From Bacteroidales bacterium (GTDB lineage: Bacteria; Bacteroidota; Bacteroidia; Bacteroidales; P3): DNA of 59,297 nucleotides. Below the pieces are notes generated by a model. That model did no database searches. It had not been told where the DNA came from and saw nothing but the letters and a program-made list of their open reading frames with translations. Shown here piece by piece: positions 6,408 through 15,604 of this stretch. Location: assembly GCA_017522255.1 (NCBI GenBank), contig JAFWZP010000051.1, positions 1 through 59,297 of the forward strand, in the 5' to 3' direction. The position numbers were made by a program, and so were the translations under genes. Positions within the stretch are counted from its first letter, which is position 1; every line of letters begins with the position of its first letter.

Positions 6408-9017
6408 TTACATTCCTATTCTGAGGTTGAAAAACACTGCCATATTGTCTGCAGGGGAGGGCGAGTTGTAGTTGCTTAATCTGTAGGCTGCACCTATGCC
6501 TATTTTTGTTATATTGTATATCAATAGGTCATTGATGATTATTGCACCTTCCATTATTCCTTTTTCGGGGGCTTGTATGCCTATGCCATCTACTGTGGTA
6601 ATGCCGTGTGCGGTGCCTATTATGCTGTTTAGCTGAAACGATAGTTGCGGTTTTGACATTTTGGTGTTCCATAGTGCTTTGTTACAATCGTAGCGTAGGC
6701 ATAGGTTGGCATAGTCGGTGGCGGTGAAGGAGTAGGGGGCAAGGGTTAGGAACGAATTGTTGAAGTAATATATAAAGTTGCCGGTTCCTATCACATTGAA
6801 CATACGGCTGTATGGCGCATGTTTGCTAACATGACCTGCCGATGCATATATGCTGAATTGGTTGAAGTTGCGAGTGGTGATGTATTGTGTATATTCCACT
6901 TGCAGGCGGTTAAACTCCTTGTCGGCGTTGAATAGTGATAGGCCTCGTGTGTATAGCAACTTTATTGTTGGGAACGACGACGAGCGGTTTACCTGAAATT
7001 CGAAGTCAGGGGTGCGTATGCGTTCCTGTTTGTATTTCCATTCGAGCGAAAGCGATGCTTCGGCAAAGTCGGCTGTAAAGCCGGGTGCCACATTGTCGCG
7101 GTGCGGATATAGCAAGCCATCGTTGGTATATAGGTAGCTTTCGCGAGAGTAGCTCAACGATAGTTTTGCTGTGGTGTAGCGTATCAGGGGTGTGGTGTAG
7201 AATGCTTCGGCTTTTCTTACACTTTGAAAGCGGCTGAAGGTATAGTTTATATTGTTGTTGAAGCTTACCAGCTGGTATTTGTTGAACGAGGTGTTGGCGG
7301 CGGCCTCCAAGTCTTGCGAATAGGCAAAGCCAAGGTTGCGGTTTTTGTAGCGGTCGAAGTAGAAGTTCAGGTTGCCACCATATTTCCAACCGTTGTCCTC
7401 TACTCCGTAACCGAAATATCCGCCTACCGATATCCAGCGACTCAGTTTGTCGTTGGTTTCCAAGCCCAGTCCCCAGCGGCTATGCTCGTAAAGGTTGTAG
7501 TTGTAAAGCTTGTTGAGGTCTATGTTTATGCAGCCTATGGGCACTTTGCCGGCTATAAGTATCTTGGCTATCTCTATAATTTTATTCGACGATATTGATG
7601 AAAGAAAACTTATTGAGGTGTCTTCTCTTATGTATTTGCCAATACTGTCGTAAAGCATAAATGTATATTGTTCTTTTGCTGTCAGCGAGTCGCGGTATTT
7701 TAGCCAAAAGTCGTCGTTGCGTTTGTCGGCTTCGTAATCCACGTCGAGTACTACGTCCGAAAACTCGCGACGTTTTAGTTTGGCGTTTACTTCCACGTCT
7801 TTAATATCGTTTTGGGTAAAAAATCGTAGCACCATCTTATCTTTAGGCGATACTTTCACATCCCATTCAAAGCGATATTGTTTTGGGAACCATCGGTTGG
7901 CACTGTCGCGTTCGTAGGAGTGTTTTATGCGCATAGCCATCAGGCTGTCAACCCTATCGAGATTGGCTTTTTTGTCGCCGCCGGCCGATATGGTTATTTG
8001 TTTGTCGGCACTGTTTATATCGGGATTCAGGTTTTCCATTCCCGGTACTTTTTTTAGGTCGGCGGTGGCAGTAATGCTTTGTATGGCATAGCGGTCGGTG
8101 TTGATGTAGGCTTTGCCATGCAATCCCATAAACTTTGTCTTCATCAGCGGGCGGAAGCTTATGCCGAATATGGTGTCGTTGCCATCAAAAATAGTGTCTT
8201 GCAGCTCGAAGTAGTAGCGGTCGAAAGTGCCTTTGCTGAAGGGGTTTACAAAGCGTGCACCTATTATGGTGATATAGTTTTTATAAAACGATGCCGACTG
8301 CATTTGGGTCAATATAAGCGAAAACAAAGCATTTTTTGATCCCGAAGTTCTTGATCCCAATACTGTTTCGCTCACTTTTTCGGGCTTGCGGTATTTGTAT
8401 TCGTTTATGCTTTCGGTAAAGAATAGGTATGTGCTGTCCATAAAGTCTATAGCATCTGTTGCAAGGCTTTCGGTTGTATCGTTGCGAAGGCGTTCTTTTA
8501 TTTTTTGGGCTTCGGCTTCGGGGCAGTCGAAAGTTACTTCTATGGCACCGCGGTTGTGCGATATGTATTTGTAGCTGTCAAGGTTTTTGAAGTTGTTGGT
8601 TTTCCGGTTGTCTATAACGGCTTGCACTATTCGGTCGGCAGGATTTATGCCGGGTTTTATCACCACTTCGGCAAGTTGTTTTGCCGTTTCTTCCATATAT
8701 ATGGTCAAAGGTTTGGAGGTTGTGCTTATAGGGTAGGTTATACTTTTGTAGCCAAGACATTGTATGTTCAATGTTTTTACGGCAATGGAGGTGCTTATGC
8801 TGAAGCGCCCGTTGATGTCGCTTATGGTTCCATGCTTGGTGTCGTTGATAAGCACATGAGCAAAAGCAATGGGTTCTTTTGTTTTTTTGTCCTTGAGTGT
8901 TCCACTGATATTGGTAGTGTTTTGGGCTATGGATGCAGTTATAAGTCCGATTAAAAGTACTGCAAAAACAAAAAATCCTTTACAGATGACTTGGTTTAGT
9001 TTCTCTTTATGTTTCAT
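6408..9017 (-). CDS. DUF5686 outer-membrane protein with carboxypeptidase-regulatory-like domain
   Basis: This 869-residue envelope protein has a signal peptide at about 1-31 (ending ITASIAQ). A carboxypeptidase-regulatory-like beta-sandwich follows (about 36-118, ISGTLKDKKTKEPIAFAHV), as in SusC/TonB receptors. A long DUF5686 region begins around residue 125 (VVIKPGINPADRIVQAVI) and ends in an outer-membrane barrel whose last strand is MAVFFNLRIGM. No plug domain is evident, so it is not a TonB-dependent receptor in the strict sense. The function of DUF5686 proteins is unknown. The gene is single, with a TATCTTTG box upstream and a shared terminator at 6344. Confidence 0.88.
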   Translation of the reverse strand: MKHKEKLNQVICKGFFVFAVLLIGLITASIAQNTTNISGTLKDKKTKEPIAFAHVLINDTKHGTISDINGRFSISTSIAVKTLNIQCLGYKSITYPISTTSKPLTIYMEETAKQLAEVVIKPGINPADRIVQAVIDNRKTNNFKNLDSYKYISHNRGAIEVTFDCPEAEAQKIKERLRNDTTESLATDAIDFMDSTYLFFTESINEYKYRKPEKVSETVLGSRTSGSKNALFSLILTQMQSASFYKNYITIIGARFVNPFSKGTFDRYYFELQDTIFDGNDTIFGISFRPLMKTKFMGLHGKAYINTDRYAIQSITATADLKKVPGMENLNPDINSADKQITISAGGDKKANLDRVDSLMAMRIKHSYERDSANRWFPKQYRFEWDVKVSPKDKMVLRFFTQNDIKDVEVNAKLKRREFSDVVLDVDYEADKRNDDFWLKYRDSLTAKEQYTFMLYDSIGKYIREDTSISFLSSISSNKIIEIAKILIAGKVPIGCINIDLNKLYNYNLYEHSRWGLGLETNDKLSRWISVGGYFGYGVEDNGWKYGGNLNFYFDRYKNRNLGFAYSQDLEAAANTSFNKYQLVSFNNNINYTFSRFQSVRKAEAFYTTPLIRYTTAKLSLSYSRESYLYTNDGLLYPHRDNVAPGFTADFAEASLSLEWKYKQERIRTPDFEFQVNRSSSFPTIKLLYTRGLSLFNADKEFNRLQVEYTQYITTRNFNQFSIYASAGHVSKHAPYSRMFNVIGTGNFIYYFNNSFLTLAPYSFTATDYANLCLRYDCNKALWNTKMSKPQLSFQLNSIIGTAHGITTVDGIGIQAPEKGIMEGAIIINDLLIYNITKIGIGAAYRLSNYNSPSPADNMAVFFNLRIGM

Positions 9018-9072
9018 ATTTATAAGTAATTAGTTTGTTATTTTATGTGTGTATTATTATCCTAACACACTG

Positions 9073-9080
9073 CAAAGATA
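9073..9080 (-). promoter_or_regulatory. Putative -7 element of the DUF5686 gene
   Basis: CAAAGATA on the plus strand reads TATCTTTG on the minus strand, fitting TAnnTTTG, 56 bases before the ATG. No clear -33 box is visible. Confidence 0.5.
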
Positions 9081-9148
9081 CAACTTTTTTTGATACTTTG
9101 ATAGAACTAATTATAGTTTGTGGTTGTTTGTATAAATAAAAAAAGCGT

Positions 9149-9568
9149 ATGAAAGAGTTATATACAGCAAAAGCTACATGTATGGGAGGCCGCAAAGGTT
9201 GTGTGCAAACCGATGATGGAGTGTTAAGTTTGGCAATGTGTATGCCGGGCGAACCTTCAAGTATTAAGTCAGAAAAATGTTCCAATCCTGAGCAATTATT
9301 TGCCTGTGCCTACAGCGTTTGTTTTTTATCGGCATTAAATCTTATATTGCAAAAAGAACGATTGCCCCATGCCGACACTAAGGTGGATATATATGTTCAT
9401 TTAAACGAGGATGAAAAACAACATTTTCTTTCGGTGGATATGGACGTGTATATTCCTGATGTAGAACCAACCAAAGCAAAAAAAGCATTAGATATGGCAC
9501 ATTCGATATGCCCTTATTCTAAAGCTATTCGCAACAATGTGAAGGTTAATTTAAATTTGGTCGAATAG
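9149..9568 (+). CDS. ohr: Organic hydroperoxide resistance protein (Ohr/OsmC family)
   Basis: A 139-residue thiol peroxidase of the Ohr branch, which reduces organic hydroperoxides in the cytoplasm. Both catalytic cysteines are present: C58 in NPEQLFACAYSVCFLSAL and C121 in CPYSKAIRNN. The glycine-rich N-terminal segment (KATCMGGRKGCVQTDDG) and length fit the family. Extra cysteines at 11, 18, 31, 44 and 53 are more than usual. It is divergent from the DUF5686 gene and convergent with lepB. No MarR-type OhrR regulator is adjacent. Confidence 0.9.
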   Translation: MKELYTAKATCMGGRKGCVQTDDGVLSLAMCMPGEPSSIKSEKCSNPEQLFACAYSVCFLSALNLILQKERLPHADTKVDIYVHLNEDEKQHFLSVDMDVYIPDVEPTKAKKALDMAHSICPYSKAIRNNVKVNLNLVE

Positions 9569-9596
9569 AGAATGTGCTGTTAGCTGAGGTGTGAAA

Positions 9597-9641
9597 AAAG
9601 AAGATAGAGGTTTGCAAAATAGCAATATCTCTATCTTCTTT
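9597..9641. terminator. Terminator between ohr and lepB
   Basis: AAAGAAGATAGAG pairs with CTCTATCTTCTTT around a 19-base loop, between convergent genes. The longer T tract is on the minus strand, favouring lepB. Confidence 0.8.
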
Positions 9642-9682
9642 GTAAGTTTACAGCAGATATAGTCGAAATACAACTACTAAAA

Positions 9683-11425
9683 TTATCTGCTACAAGCGTC
9701 TTTCATTATTCTGTTCCAGCGTATTTTGTTTAGTCCGCTCTTATCTTTGTCCCACGAGAATATTACTCTGCTGGCTTTTCCCACTATGTGGTCTTCGGGT
9801 ACAAATCCCCAAAAACGGCTGTCGGCCGAGTTGTGTCGGTTGTCGCCCATAAGCCAATAGTAGTCCATCTTGAATTGATATTCGTTGGTTTCGTTGTCGT
9901 TTATGTATATCTTGCCATCTCGAACTTCCAATGTGTTGCCTTCAAATATGCTTATTATTCTGCGGTAGATAGGAAGGTTTTCGGTGGTCAAAGTTACTTT
10001 GTCGCCTTTTTGTGGTATAACGATAGGTCCGAAGTTATCGGCGTTCCATTTATAGTTATCGCTGTGTGGGAATATGTCGCTGTCGCGGTAGCCGGCATAT
10101 ACTTCGATAGGTATTATTTTTTCCACACCGGGATATGTTTTTAGTTTTTCGTAGTTTTCGTTTGTAAGAGGCAGTACCAAGTATGTGCCCATTTGAGCTA
10201 TATCTTCCGATTTTATTCCTAAGTTAGATAGTTCTTGTGCACTAAGTTGCATATAATTGACGTATGATGCTGTTAGGAATATGTCGTTACTATCTATTTC
10301 GTTGAATGTTTTTTTGCTGCACAGTTCGGTGTATAAAGGTTTTAGGTCGCTTATGGCATTGTGTTGCGATAGTTTGTTGAATTGTTTGATATTCATAGGT
10401 AAGAAACTGCGGTATTGCATGGCATCGATGTCTTCGTTAGATATGTTGAGACGTTGCAAGTCTTTGGGCAACAACGATGAGCCTGCTTTCATTTTTATGG
10501 CGTATGTATATTCCAAATCAACGGGATTTTCGATAGGGTTGCCATCTATATATACTATTTTGTTTATTATTTGTAATTCGTCGCCGGGCAATCCCATAGT
10601 TCTTTTGATGAAATTTTCGCGTTTGTCTACCGGTCGGGTTATTATTTCTCCAAACGAAGCCGGGTTGTTGTCCACCACTTCTTTGCCATATTGTCTCACC
10701 AAAGCATGGTAGCTGGCATTGCTTTCAAATGCAAGAGCCACAGTGTCGCCATCGGGGTAGTTGAATACGGTGGCATCGTATCGTTCCACTTTGCCGGTGC
10801 CACAAAAACGGTGATAGCCTAATTGAATGCCGTCCCAAAAGGATTTTATTTTTGTTCCCGGCACCGAGTGATGGATAAGAGGTACGGCTACCGGTGTCAT
10901 AGGCACGCGTGGTCCATACGATAATTTGCTCACAAGCAAAAAGTCACCAACTTTCAACGATTTTTCCATTGACGATGTGGGTATGTTGTAAAGTTCAAAC
11001 ATAAAGGTACGGATAATTGTGGCTGCAACAAGTGCAAATATAAGAGCATCGGCCCATTCGCGTGCCGAACTGTATTTTATTTCGGGTAGGTCGGCGGGTG
11101 CTGTGTAGGTGCGTTTTTTGCTAAAACCAAGGTAGGGAAGATAGATAAATGGAAATAGAACTGCTAATGTTTGTTCGCCCAAGTTGTTGCGACGAAAACA
11201 TTTGGCTGTTTCTACCACCATCAACAGATAGGTGAATACATTAATAGCAGGAATAAATATAGATACATACCACTTCCAATCTTTGTTTAATATTTTTATC
11301 CAAAGAATGAGGTTGTATATAGGTATTAGTGCTTTCCAACCTTTTGTACCTGCTTTTTCGAATATCGGCCATAATCCTACAAATGGCAAAACGCAATAAA
11401 TAATTGCTAAAATATCGTATATCAT
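9683..11425 (-). CDS. lepB: Signal peptidase I
   Basis: This membrane protease removes Sec signal peptides outside the inner membrane. The 580-residue protein starts with a hydrophobic DUF5684-like part (residues 1-100, several helices), then the transmembrane anchor (about 125-145). The catalytic serine is S152 in PTSSMEKSL, and the general base is K274 in [10 protein letters not shown]. The conserved [14 protein letters not shown] box lies near residue 540. Some 200 residues between the Lys box and that last box form the large insertion usual in Bacteroidota LepB; the E. coli enzyme is 324 residues. The many secreted proteins in this window are its expected substrates. It has no co-directional neighbour, so it is probably monocistronic. 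Confidence 0.95.
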   Translation of the reverse strand: MIYDILAIIYCVLPFVGLWPIFEKAGTKGWKALIPIYNLILWIKILNKDWKWYVSIFIPAINVFTYLLMVVETAKCFRRNNLGEQTLAVLFPFIYLPYLGFSKKRTYTAPADLPEIKYSSAREWADALIFALVAATIIRTFMFELYNIPTSSMEKSLKVGDFLLVSKLSYGPRVPMTPVAVPLIHHSVPGTKIKSFWDGIQLGYHRFCGTGKVERYDATVFNYPDGDTVALAFESNASYHALVRQYGKEVVDNNPASFGEIITRPVDKRENFIKRTMGLPGDELQIINKIVYIDGNPIENPVDLEYTYAIKMKAGSSLLPKDLQRLNISNEDIDAMQYRSFLPMNIKQFNKLSQHNAISDLKPLYTELCSKKTFNEIDSNDIFLTASYVNYMQLSAQELSNLGIKSEDIAQMGTYLVLPLTNENYEKLKTYPGVEKIIPIEVYAGYRDSDIFPHSDNYKWNADNFGPIVIPQKGDKVTLTTENLPIYRRIISIFEGNTLEVRDGKIYINDNETNEYQFKMDYYWLMGDNRHNSADSRFWGFVPEDHIVGKASRVIFSWDKDKSGLNKIRWNRIMKDACSR

Positions 11426-11644
11426 CTTTTTATTTTTATTGTTATTAATAATAGGGCAGAACGGAAAAAGTATTTAAATATTGCACCAAGTTTCAAAAAA
11501 TCCTTTGTGAATAGATATTTCTAACAAGATTTCTTTTGTATATATCGTTGTTTGTTTTAAAAAATATCTTCTTATAATTCAGTTTAATAAATGATATAAC
11601 GTGTTTTGATGGTAAAAATATTTTTTTGTAAAGAAATTAATTAG

Positions 11645-11652
11645 TAACTTTG
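11645..11652 (+). promoter_or_regulatory. Putative -7 element for the permease gene
   Basis: TAACTTTG fits TAnnTTTG and is followed 26 bases later by the TTG start. A TTTG at 11625-11628 gives a short 16-base spacer, so the -33 box is uncertain. Confidence 0.55.
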
Positions 11653-11678
11653 CATACAAATTTAAAATAGATTAGACA

Positions 11679-12899
11679 TTGAAATTTGAACGATTTATAG
11701 CACAACGATTTTTGCAGAGAGGTAAGAATAACTTTTCTCAGCCGTTGATAAGAATTGCTATTATAAGTATAGCATTGGGAGTGTTGGTGATGATACTTGC
11801 GGTATCTATTTTGCGAGGTTTTCAAAACGAAATTACTCAAAAAGTGGTGGGCTTCGGGTCGCACATAGTAGTGTCGTATTTTGATGGAGGAAATGATTAT
11901 GAGCAAATTCCTGTCGAAACAACACGCCCAATATTGGACGAGATAACCAAAACCAAAGGAGTGAAAAATGTGCAATACTTTGCCAATAAAGGTGGTATGA
12001 TAAAAACCGATGAGCAGATACATGGCATAGTATTGAAAGGAGTAAGCTCCAATTTCGATTCATCGTTTTTTAAAAATAATATTGTGGAAGGCCGATTGTT
12101 TACTTTAAACGATACATTACCCTCCAACGAAATTATTATTTCCAAAACATTGGCTGATAAATTGAAGTTTGCTTTGGGCGACAAAGTGCGTACTTATTTT
12201 TGGCAAGACAATAATTATAGGGCAAGAGCTTTTACTATTGTGGGTATTTATTCTACCGATTTGACTGAATTTGACGAAGTGTTTATGATAGGCGACATTC
12301 GTACTGTGCAAAAGTTAAACAATTGGACCAACGACCAAGTGGGGGGATACGAAATATTGATTGATGATTTTGACAATCTCCCTCTTTATGCAATGACTAT
12401 ATACGAAATGTTGGATTACGATTTGACACTAACCACAGTAAAAGAAGAAAATCCTGCATTGTTTTCGTGGCTCGACCTTCTTAATACCAACATTATTCTT
12501 ATCCTTGCGGTGATGGCAGTGGTGTGTATGGTAGCTATAGTGTCGGCATTGCTTATAATGATATTCGAAAAAACATCAATGATAGGTTTGCTCAAGACAT
12601 TGGGTGCAACCAACAAAACAATAAGAAAGATATTTATCTACAAATCAGTGTCCATAATAGGCAAAGGGTTGTTGATAGGTAATGCAGTGGCATTGTTGTT
12701 GGCTACATTGCAGTCGAGGTATGAAATAATATCGTTGGATAGCGAAAGTTATTCTATGTCGTCGGTGCCTGTGGATATGAGTGTTTGGATATTTCTGTTT
12801 GTAAGTGCAGGCACTATGATAGCTTGTTTGTTGGCTTTGCTTATACCTACGGCCTTTATCACAAAGGTGAGTCCGGCAAAAACAATAAGAGTGGAATAA
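11679..12899 (+). CDS. LolCE/FtsX-family ABC transporter permease
   Basis: A 406-residue inner-membrane permease of the MacB/FtsX type, most like the LolC/LolE subunits that move lipoproteins out of the inner membrane. One membrane helix (about 23-45) precedes a large periplasmic domain (about 50-265). Three C-terminal helices follow (about 270-295, 315-345 and 365-392). The conserved FtsX motif LLKTLGATNKTIRKIF is at about 303-318. Translation starts at a TTG: MKFERFIAQRFL matches the usual start of these proteins and no ATG lies nearby. No ATPase subunit is adjacent, so it must use a LolD encoded elsewhere. The histidine kinase follows after 75 bases. Confidence 0.88.
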   Translation: MKFERFIAQRFLQRGKNNFSQPLIRIAIISIALGVLVMILAVSILRGFQNEITQKVVGFGSHIVVSYFDGGNDYEQIPVETTRPILDEITKTKGVKNVQYFANKGGMIKTDEQIHGIVLKGVSSNFDSSFFKNNIVEGRLFTLNDTLPSNEIIISKTLADKLKFALGDKVRTYFWQDNNYRARAFTIVGIYSTDLTEFDEVFMIGDIRTVQKLNNWTNDQVGGYEILIDDFDNLPLYAMTIYEMLDYDLTLTTVKEENPALFSWLDLLNTNIILILAVMAVVCMVAIVSALLIMIFEKTSMIGLLKTLGATNKTIRKIFIYKSVSIIGKGLLIGNAVALLLATLQSRYEIISLDSESYSMSSVPVDMSVWIFLFVSAGTMIACLLALLIPTAFITKVSPAKTIRVE

Positions 12900-12974
12900 T
12901 GCTTGTATAGCTTGTTAAAATATATTGCAAGCACAATAAAACCATGCTACGCTTCGCTATATATGTAATCTAAA

Positions 12975-14498
12975 ATGATTGAAACAATGAAACAGTTGAA
13001 TTATTCGTCGAAAAAGTGGAAAGTAATTATATTGATATTTACCGTAGTGTTGGCTTTTGTGGCTCTTTTGCAGGTAAATAATATTGTGGTGCAGATACAA
13101 AATTCGGAGAAAGAAAAAATAAAGCTATGGGTTAATGCCATCAGTAGAAAAGCCGAATTGGTGTCGCATACCGAAACTTTTTTCAAAACGGTGAGAGATG
13201 AGGAACGTAGCAGAATGACATTGCTTACCGAAGCTCAGCAGGCTTTTATGGAATTGCCTCTCGATCAGGATGTGAGCTTTTATTACAACTATCTTTCGGC
13301 AAACAAAACAATACCTGTGATTATAACCGATGACGAAAATAATATTACATGGTATCGAAATATAGAATTGGGCAAAGATGTAACCAAGTTGGAAGGGCAA
13401 CTATTGGCAGAATTTACTCAAGAAGAACCTGTGCACTACACCGCATATAATATGCACTTTACCTTGTATTACAAAGAATCGAAGATATATACCGATTTGC
13501 GTAAAGTGCTGGACGATTTTTCGCAATCTTTTTTGTCCGAAATCACTAATAATTCGGTGTTTGTGCCGGTTATAGTTACCGATAGTTTGCGGAAGAATAT
13601 TATAGCTTCGGGAAATATCGACACCAAAAAACTAAGCAATACTTACGATTTACGAAAGAAGCTGAATAGTATGAGCGAGGATAATACTCCTATAGAAATT
13701 ATTTTGCCCGACGATTGTAAGGCATACATCTATTATGAAAAAACACCACTTTTGCAAGCCTTGCAATATGCTCCTATTATTTACATATTTATTGCTTTTG
13801 TGCTTATATTGGTGTCGTACAACTTGTTTAGAACAGCCCACGATATGGAACAAAATCAAATATGGGTAGGTATGGCAAAAGAAACAGCTCATCAGTTGGG
13901 TACTCCTATATCGTCGCTTATAGCATGGTTGGAATATTTTAAGGCCAAGGGATTGGAAGATAAATATTCGGTAGAGATAGAAAAAGATCTAACAAGGTTG
14001 GAAACTATAACACATCGTTTTTCGAAAATAGGTTCGATACCGGAACTTAAGGACGAAAATATATTGAATATCATACAAAATGCAGTAAATTATTTGCAAA
14101 GTAGAACCTCGAAAAAAGTAACTTTTGTAACCAATTTCCCCGAAACTAACAGCGATGTTATAGTGCCATTGAATGCCTATCTGTTTGAATGGGTGATAGA
14201 AAATATTTGCAAAAACGCAATCGATGCCATGAATGGTTCGGGTACTTTTACGGTTATAGTAACATTAGATGATAAGCATATATATATAGATTTGTGCGAC
14301 ACCGGAAAGGGAATACCAAGTTCGCTTTACAAAGAAATATTCAAACCCGGCTATAGCACCAAGCAACGTGGCTGGGGATTGGGACTATCGTTGGCAAAAC
14401 GTATTATAAACGAATATCATAAAGGAAAAATATTTGTAAAGTATTCGGTGATAGACCAAGGTACGGTATTCAGAATAGTATTGAATAGAAGAAAATAG
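12975..14498 (+). CDS. Sensor histidine kinase
   Basis: A 507-residue membrane kinase. Helix 1 is at about 18-36, an extracytoplasmic sensing domain spans about 40-255, and helix 2 is at about 260-282. The phospho-acceptor H-box is METAHQLGTP-like (AKETAHQLGTPISSL, His306). The ATPase domain has the N box ENICKNAIDAM and the G boxes DTGKGIP and GWGLGLSLAKRI. No response regulator gene is adjacent, so the partner is unknown. The second in-frame Met (MKQLNYSS, 12987) could also be the start. No promoter is obvious in the 75-base gap, so it may be co-transcribed with the permease. Confidence 0.92.
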   Translation: MIETMKQLNYSSKKWKVIILIFTVVLAFVALLQVNNIVVQIQNSEKEKIKLWVNAISRKAELVSHTETFFKTVRDEERSRMTLLTEAQQAFMELPLDQDVSFYYNYLSANKTIPVIITDDENNITWYRNIELGKDVTKLEGQLLAEFTQEEPVHYTAYNMHFTLYYKESKIYTDLRKVLDDFSQSFLSEITNNSVFVPVIVTDSLRKNIIASGNIDTKKLSNTYDLRKKLNSMSEDNTPIEIILPDDCKAYIYYEKTPLLQALQYAPIIYIFIAFVLILVSYNLFRTAHDMEQNQIWVGMAKETAHQLGTPISSLIAWLEYFKAKGLEDKYSVEIEKDLTRLETITHRFSKIGSIPELKDENILNIIQNAVNYLQSRTSKKVTFVTNFPETNSDVIVPLNAYLFEWVIENICKNAIDAMNGSGTFTVIVTLDDKHIYIDLCDTGKGIPSSLYKEIFKPGYSTKQRGWGLGLSLAKRIINEYHKGKIFVKYSVIDQGTVFRIVLNRRK

Positions 14499-14777
14499 TT
14501 CGCTGCATACTTGATTTCTAAAAATGTGTATAAACTTCTAAAAAATACACCTGCCATGAAGTATTATCCGGCAATAAAAGATTTTTCTCTGTATAGCTCA
14601 TCGGAGCTGATAACCCTCGAAATAATTGATGCAAGCAGTGTTCTTTGCTTGCTTGGCGGCAATGATTGAAATCCTTCTTTTTCAATCATATAACCTCTTA
14701 TGCTCAATCAAAAGAAAGTAGAAATACTTGGAATGAAATCTGCAAAATATACGCCTTAGCAAAAGGTAGTAGGCAAC
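14499..14777. other. Spacer after the kinase with small hairpins
   Basis: No gene is seen. Small dyads are present: AGCTC/GGAGCT near 14598, GCAAGC/GCTTGC near 14632, and ATGATTGAAA/TTTCAATCAT at 14662-14689. The last is followed by an AT-rich tract and may terminate the kinase transcript weakly. Confidence 0.4.
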
Positions 14778-15035
14778 AAAATCATTCCTTCCCCACCACA
14801 AAACTTCTACACCCCCACTATAAAACTTATTTTTACCGACTACAAAACTTCGCATACATGCTTATAAAACTATTTTCATGACATGAAAGTATATTTTCAA
14901 GTCATGAAAGTATATTTTCAAGCCTTGAAAATATACTTTCAAGGCTTGAAAATACTTTTTGAAACGTGCGAAATATATTTTAGAAACGTCTATAAACAAC
15001 TTTTGGAACGTTCATAGGCAGTTTGTAGGACGTCT
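14778..15035. repeat. Second symmetric array, 21-22-bp period
   Basis: The left arm has AAAACTT or a variant at 14800, 14822, 14844 and 14866 (22-base steps, with AAAATC at 14778 in phase). The core has units ATGAAAG or TTGAAAA at 14883, 14904, 14925 and 14946 (21-base steps) that form near-palindromes CTTGAAAATATACTTTCAAG. The right arm has GAAACGT-type units at 14961, 14983, 15005 and 15027 (22-base steps), including AGTTTGTAG, the complement of the left-arm CTACAAAACT. The left arm is clearly related to that of the array at 38652. Confidence 0.8.
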
Positions 15036-15045
15036 CTTTTTGGGT

Positions 15046-15110
15046 TGGCTGTTTGCTGTTTGCCGTTGGCTATTGGCTGTTTGCCGGTCTGTTGTTGCTG
15101 TGGGGGCAAG
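15046..15110. repeat. Low-complexity GGCTGTTTGC-type repeat
   Basis: Imperfect reiterations of TTGGCTGTTTGC and GCTGTTTGCCG give a G/T-rich tract unlike the surrounding DNA. No coding or signal function is apparent. Confidence 0.6.
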
Positions 15111-15185
15111 GGGTATTGTTACATCTGTTTACATATAAGTGCAAAAATATTTCCTCAAATCTTATCATTATTCAGAAAATATGCG

Positions 15186-15193
15186 TAACTTTG
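15186..15193 (+). promoter_or_regulatory. Putative -7 element of the leucine-rich-repeat gene
   Basis: TAACTTTG followed by CACC fits the Bacteroidota -7 box. It predicts transcription from about 15200, giving a leader of roughly 400 bases before the ATG at 15605. The -33 box is not convincing. Confidence 0.55.
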
Positions 15194-15274
15194 CACCTTC
15201 AAACTAAACGAAAATAATATGTAACAAAGTAGAAATAAATATAATATAAAATTATTAACACAGAGCTTGGTGCT

Positions 15275-15409
15275 CTTATTCTCTAGCGAAAATAGTCTGG
15301 TAAACTAAAAGTAACGAGAATAAGACTGCATGGAGTTCACGCCTAATAGGGCGTGGATTTTCGTGTACTTATTATTTGTTACAAGGATTTTACCAGACAT
15401 CCATCGCTA
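15275..15409 (+). ncRNA. Candidate structured leader RNA
   Basis: Complementary blocks occur in strict order. TAGCGA (15284), TCTGGTAAA (15296) and GTAAC (15311) are mirrored by GTTAC (15378), TTTACCAGA (15389) and TCGCTA (15404), with every gap exactly 6 bases on both sides. CTTATTCTC (15275) pairs with GAGAATAAG (15316), which crosses those helices, so they are pseudoknotted or alternative. Within the loop, CACGCC/GGCGTG forms a 6-bp hairpin (15338-15355). It matches no RNA family I can name. It lies between the -7 box at 15186 and the gene at 15605, so it should be part of that mRNA leader; a free RNA or a DNA dyad is also possible. Confidence 0.55.
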
Positions 15410-15525
15410 AAATAAAGGAGTATTTCCGAAAGATTCACGCCTTTCTTTGTACCCCCTTATTTACCGAATACCTGCCGAAAAGCTCTCAAACAAAAAATCA
15501 AACATTATGATAACTTTAATTGATT

Positions 15526-15598
15526 ATTGCAAAAGCAATGTTATGCCACCTATGGCATACAACGAATTTATTACAAACAATCACAACAAGAAAGGAGA
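15526..15598 (+). promoter_or_regulatory. Leader hairpins and strong ribosome-binding site
   Basis: Two small hairpins, ATTGC-AAAA-GCAAT (15526-15539) and ATGCCA-CCTA-TGGCAT (15543-15558), precede a strong Shine-Dalgarno AAAGGAGA (15591-15598), 6 bases before the ATG at 15605. The signal decides this start over the open frame beginning at 15527. Such clear sites are uncommon in Bacteroidota. Confidence 0.6.
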
Positions 15599-15604
15599 CT
15601 TAAA

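Noticed and set aside
11645-11681. The short gap between the -7 box and the TTG start as evidence against the permease start
   Set aside because: The 26-base distance is compatible with a short leader, and the MKFERFIAQRFL N-terminus strongly supports the TTG.
14778-15035. CRISPR array
   Set aside because: Units are contiguous, diverge progressively and have no unique spacers; no cas genes are present. The same holds for the arrays at 181, 4401 and 38652.
15275-15409. tmRNA, 6S RNA, RNase P RNA or a known riboswitch
   Set aside because: None of the conserved cores of those RNAs is recognisable, and the helix layout does not fit them.
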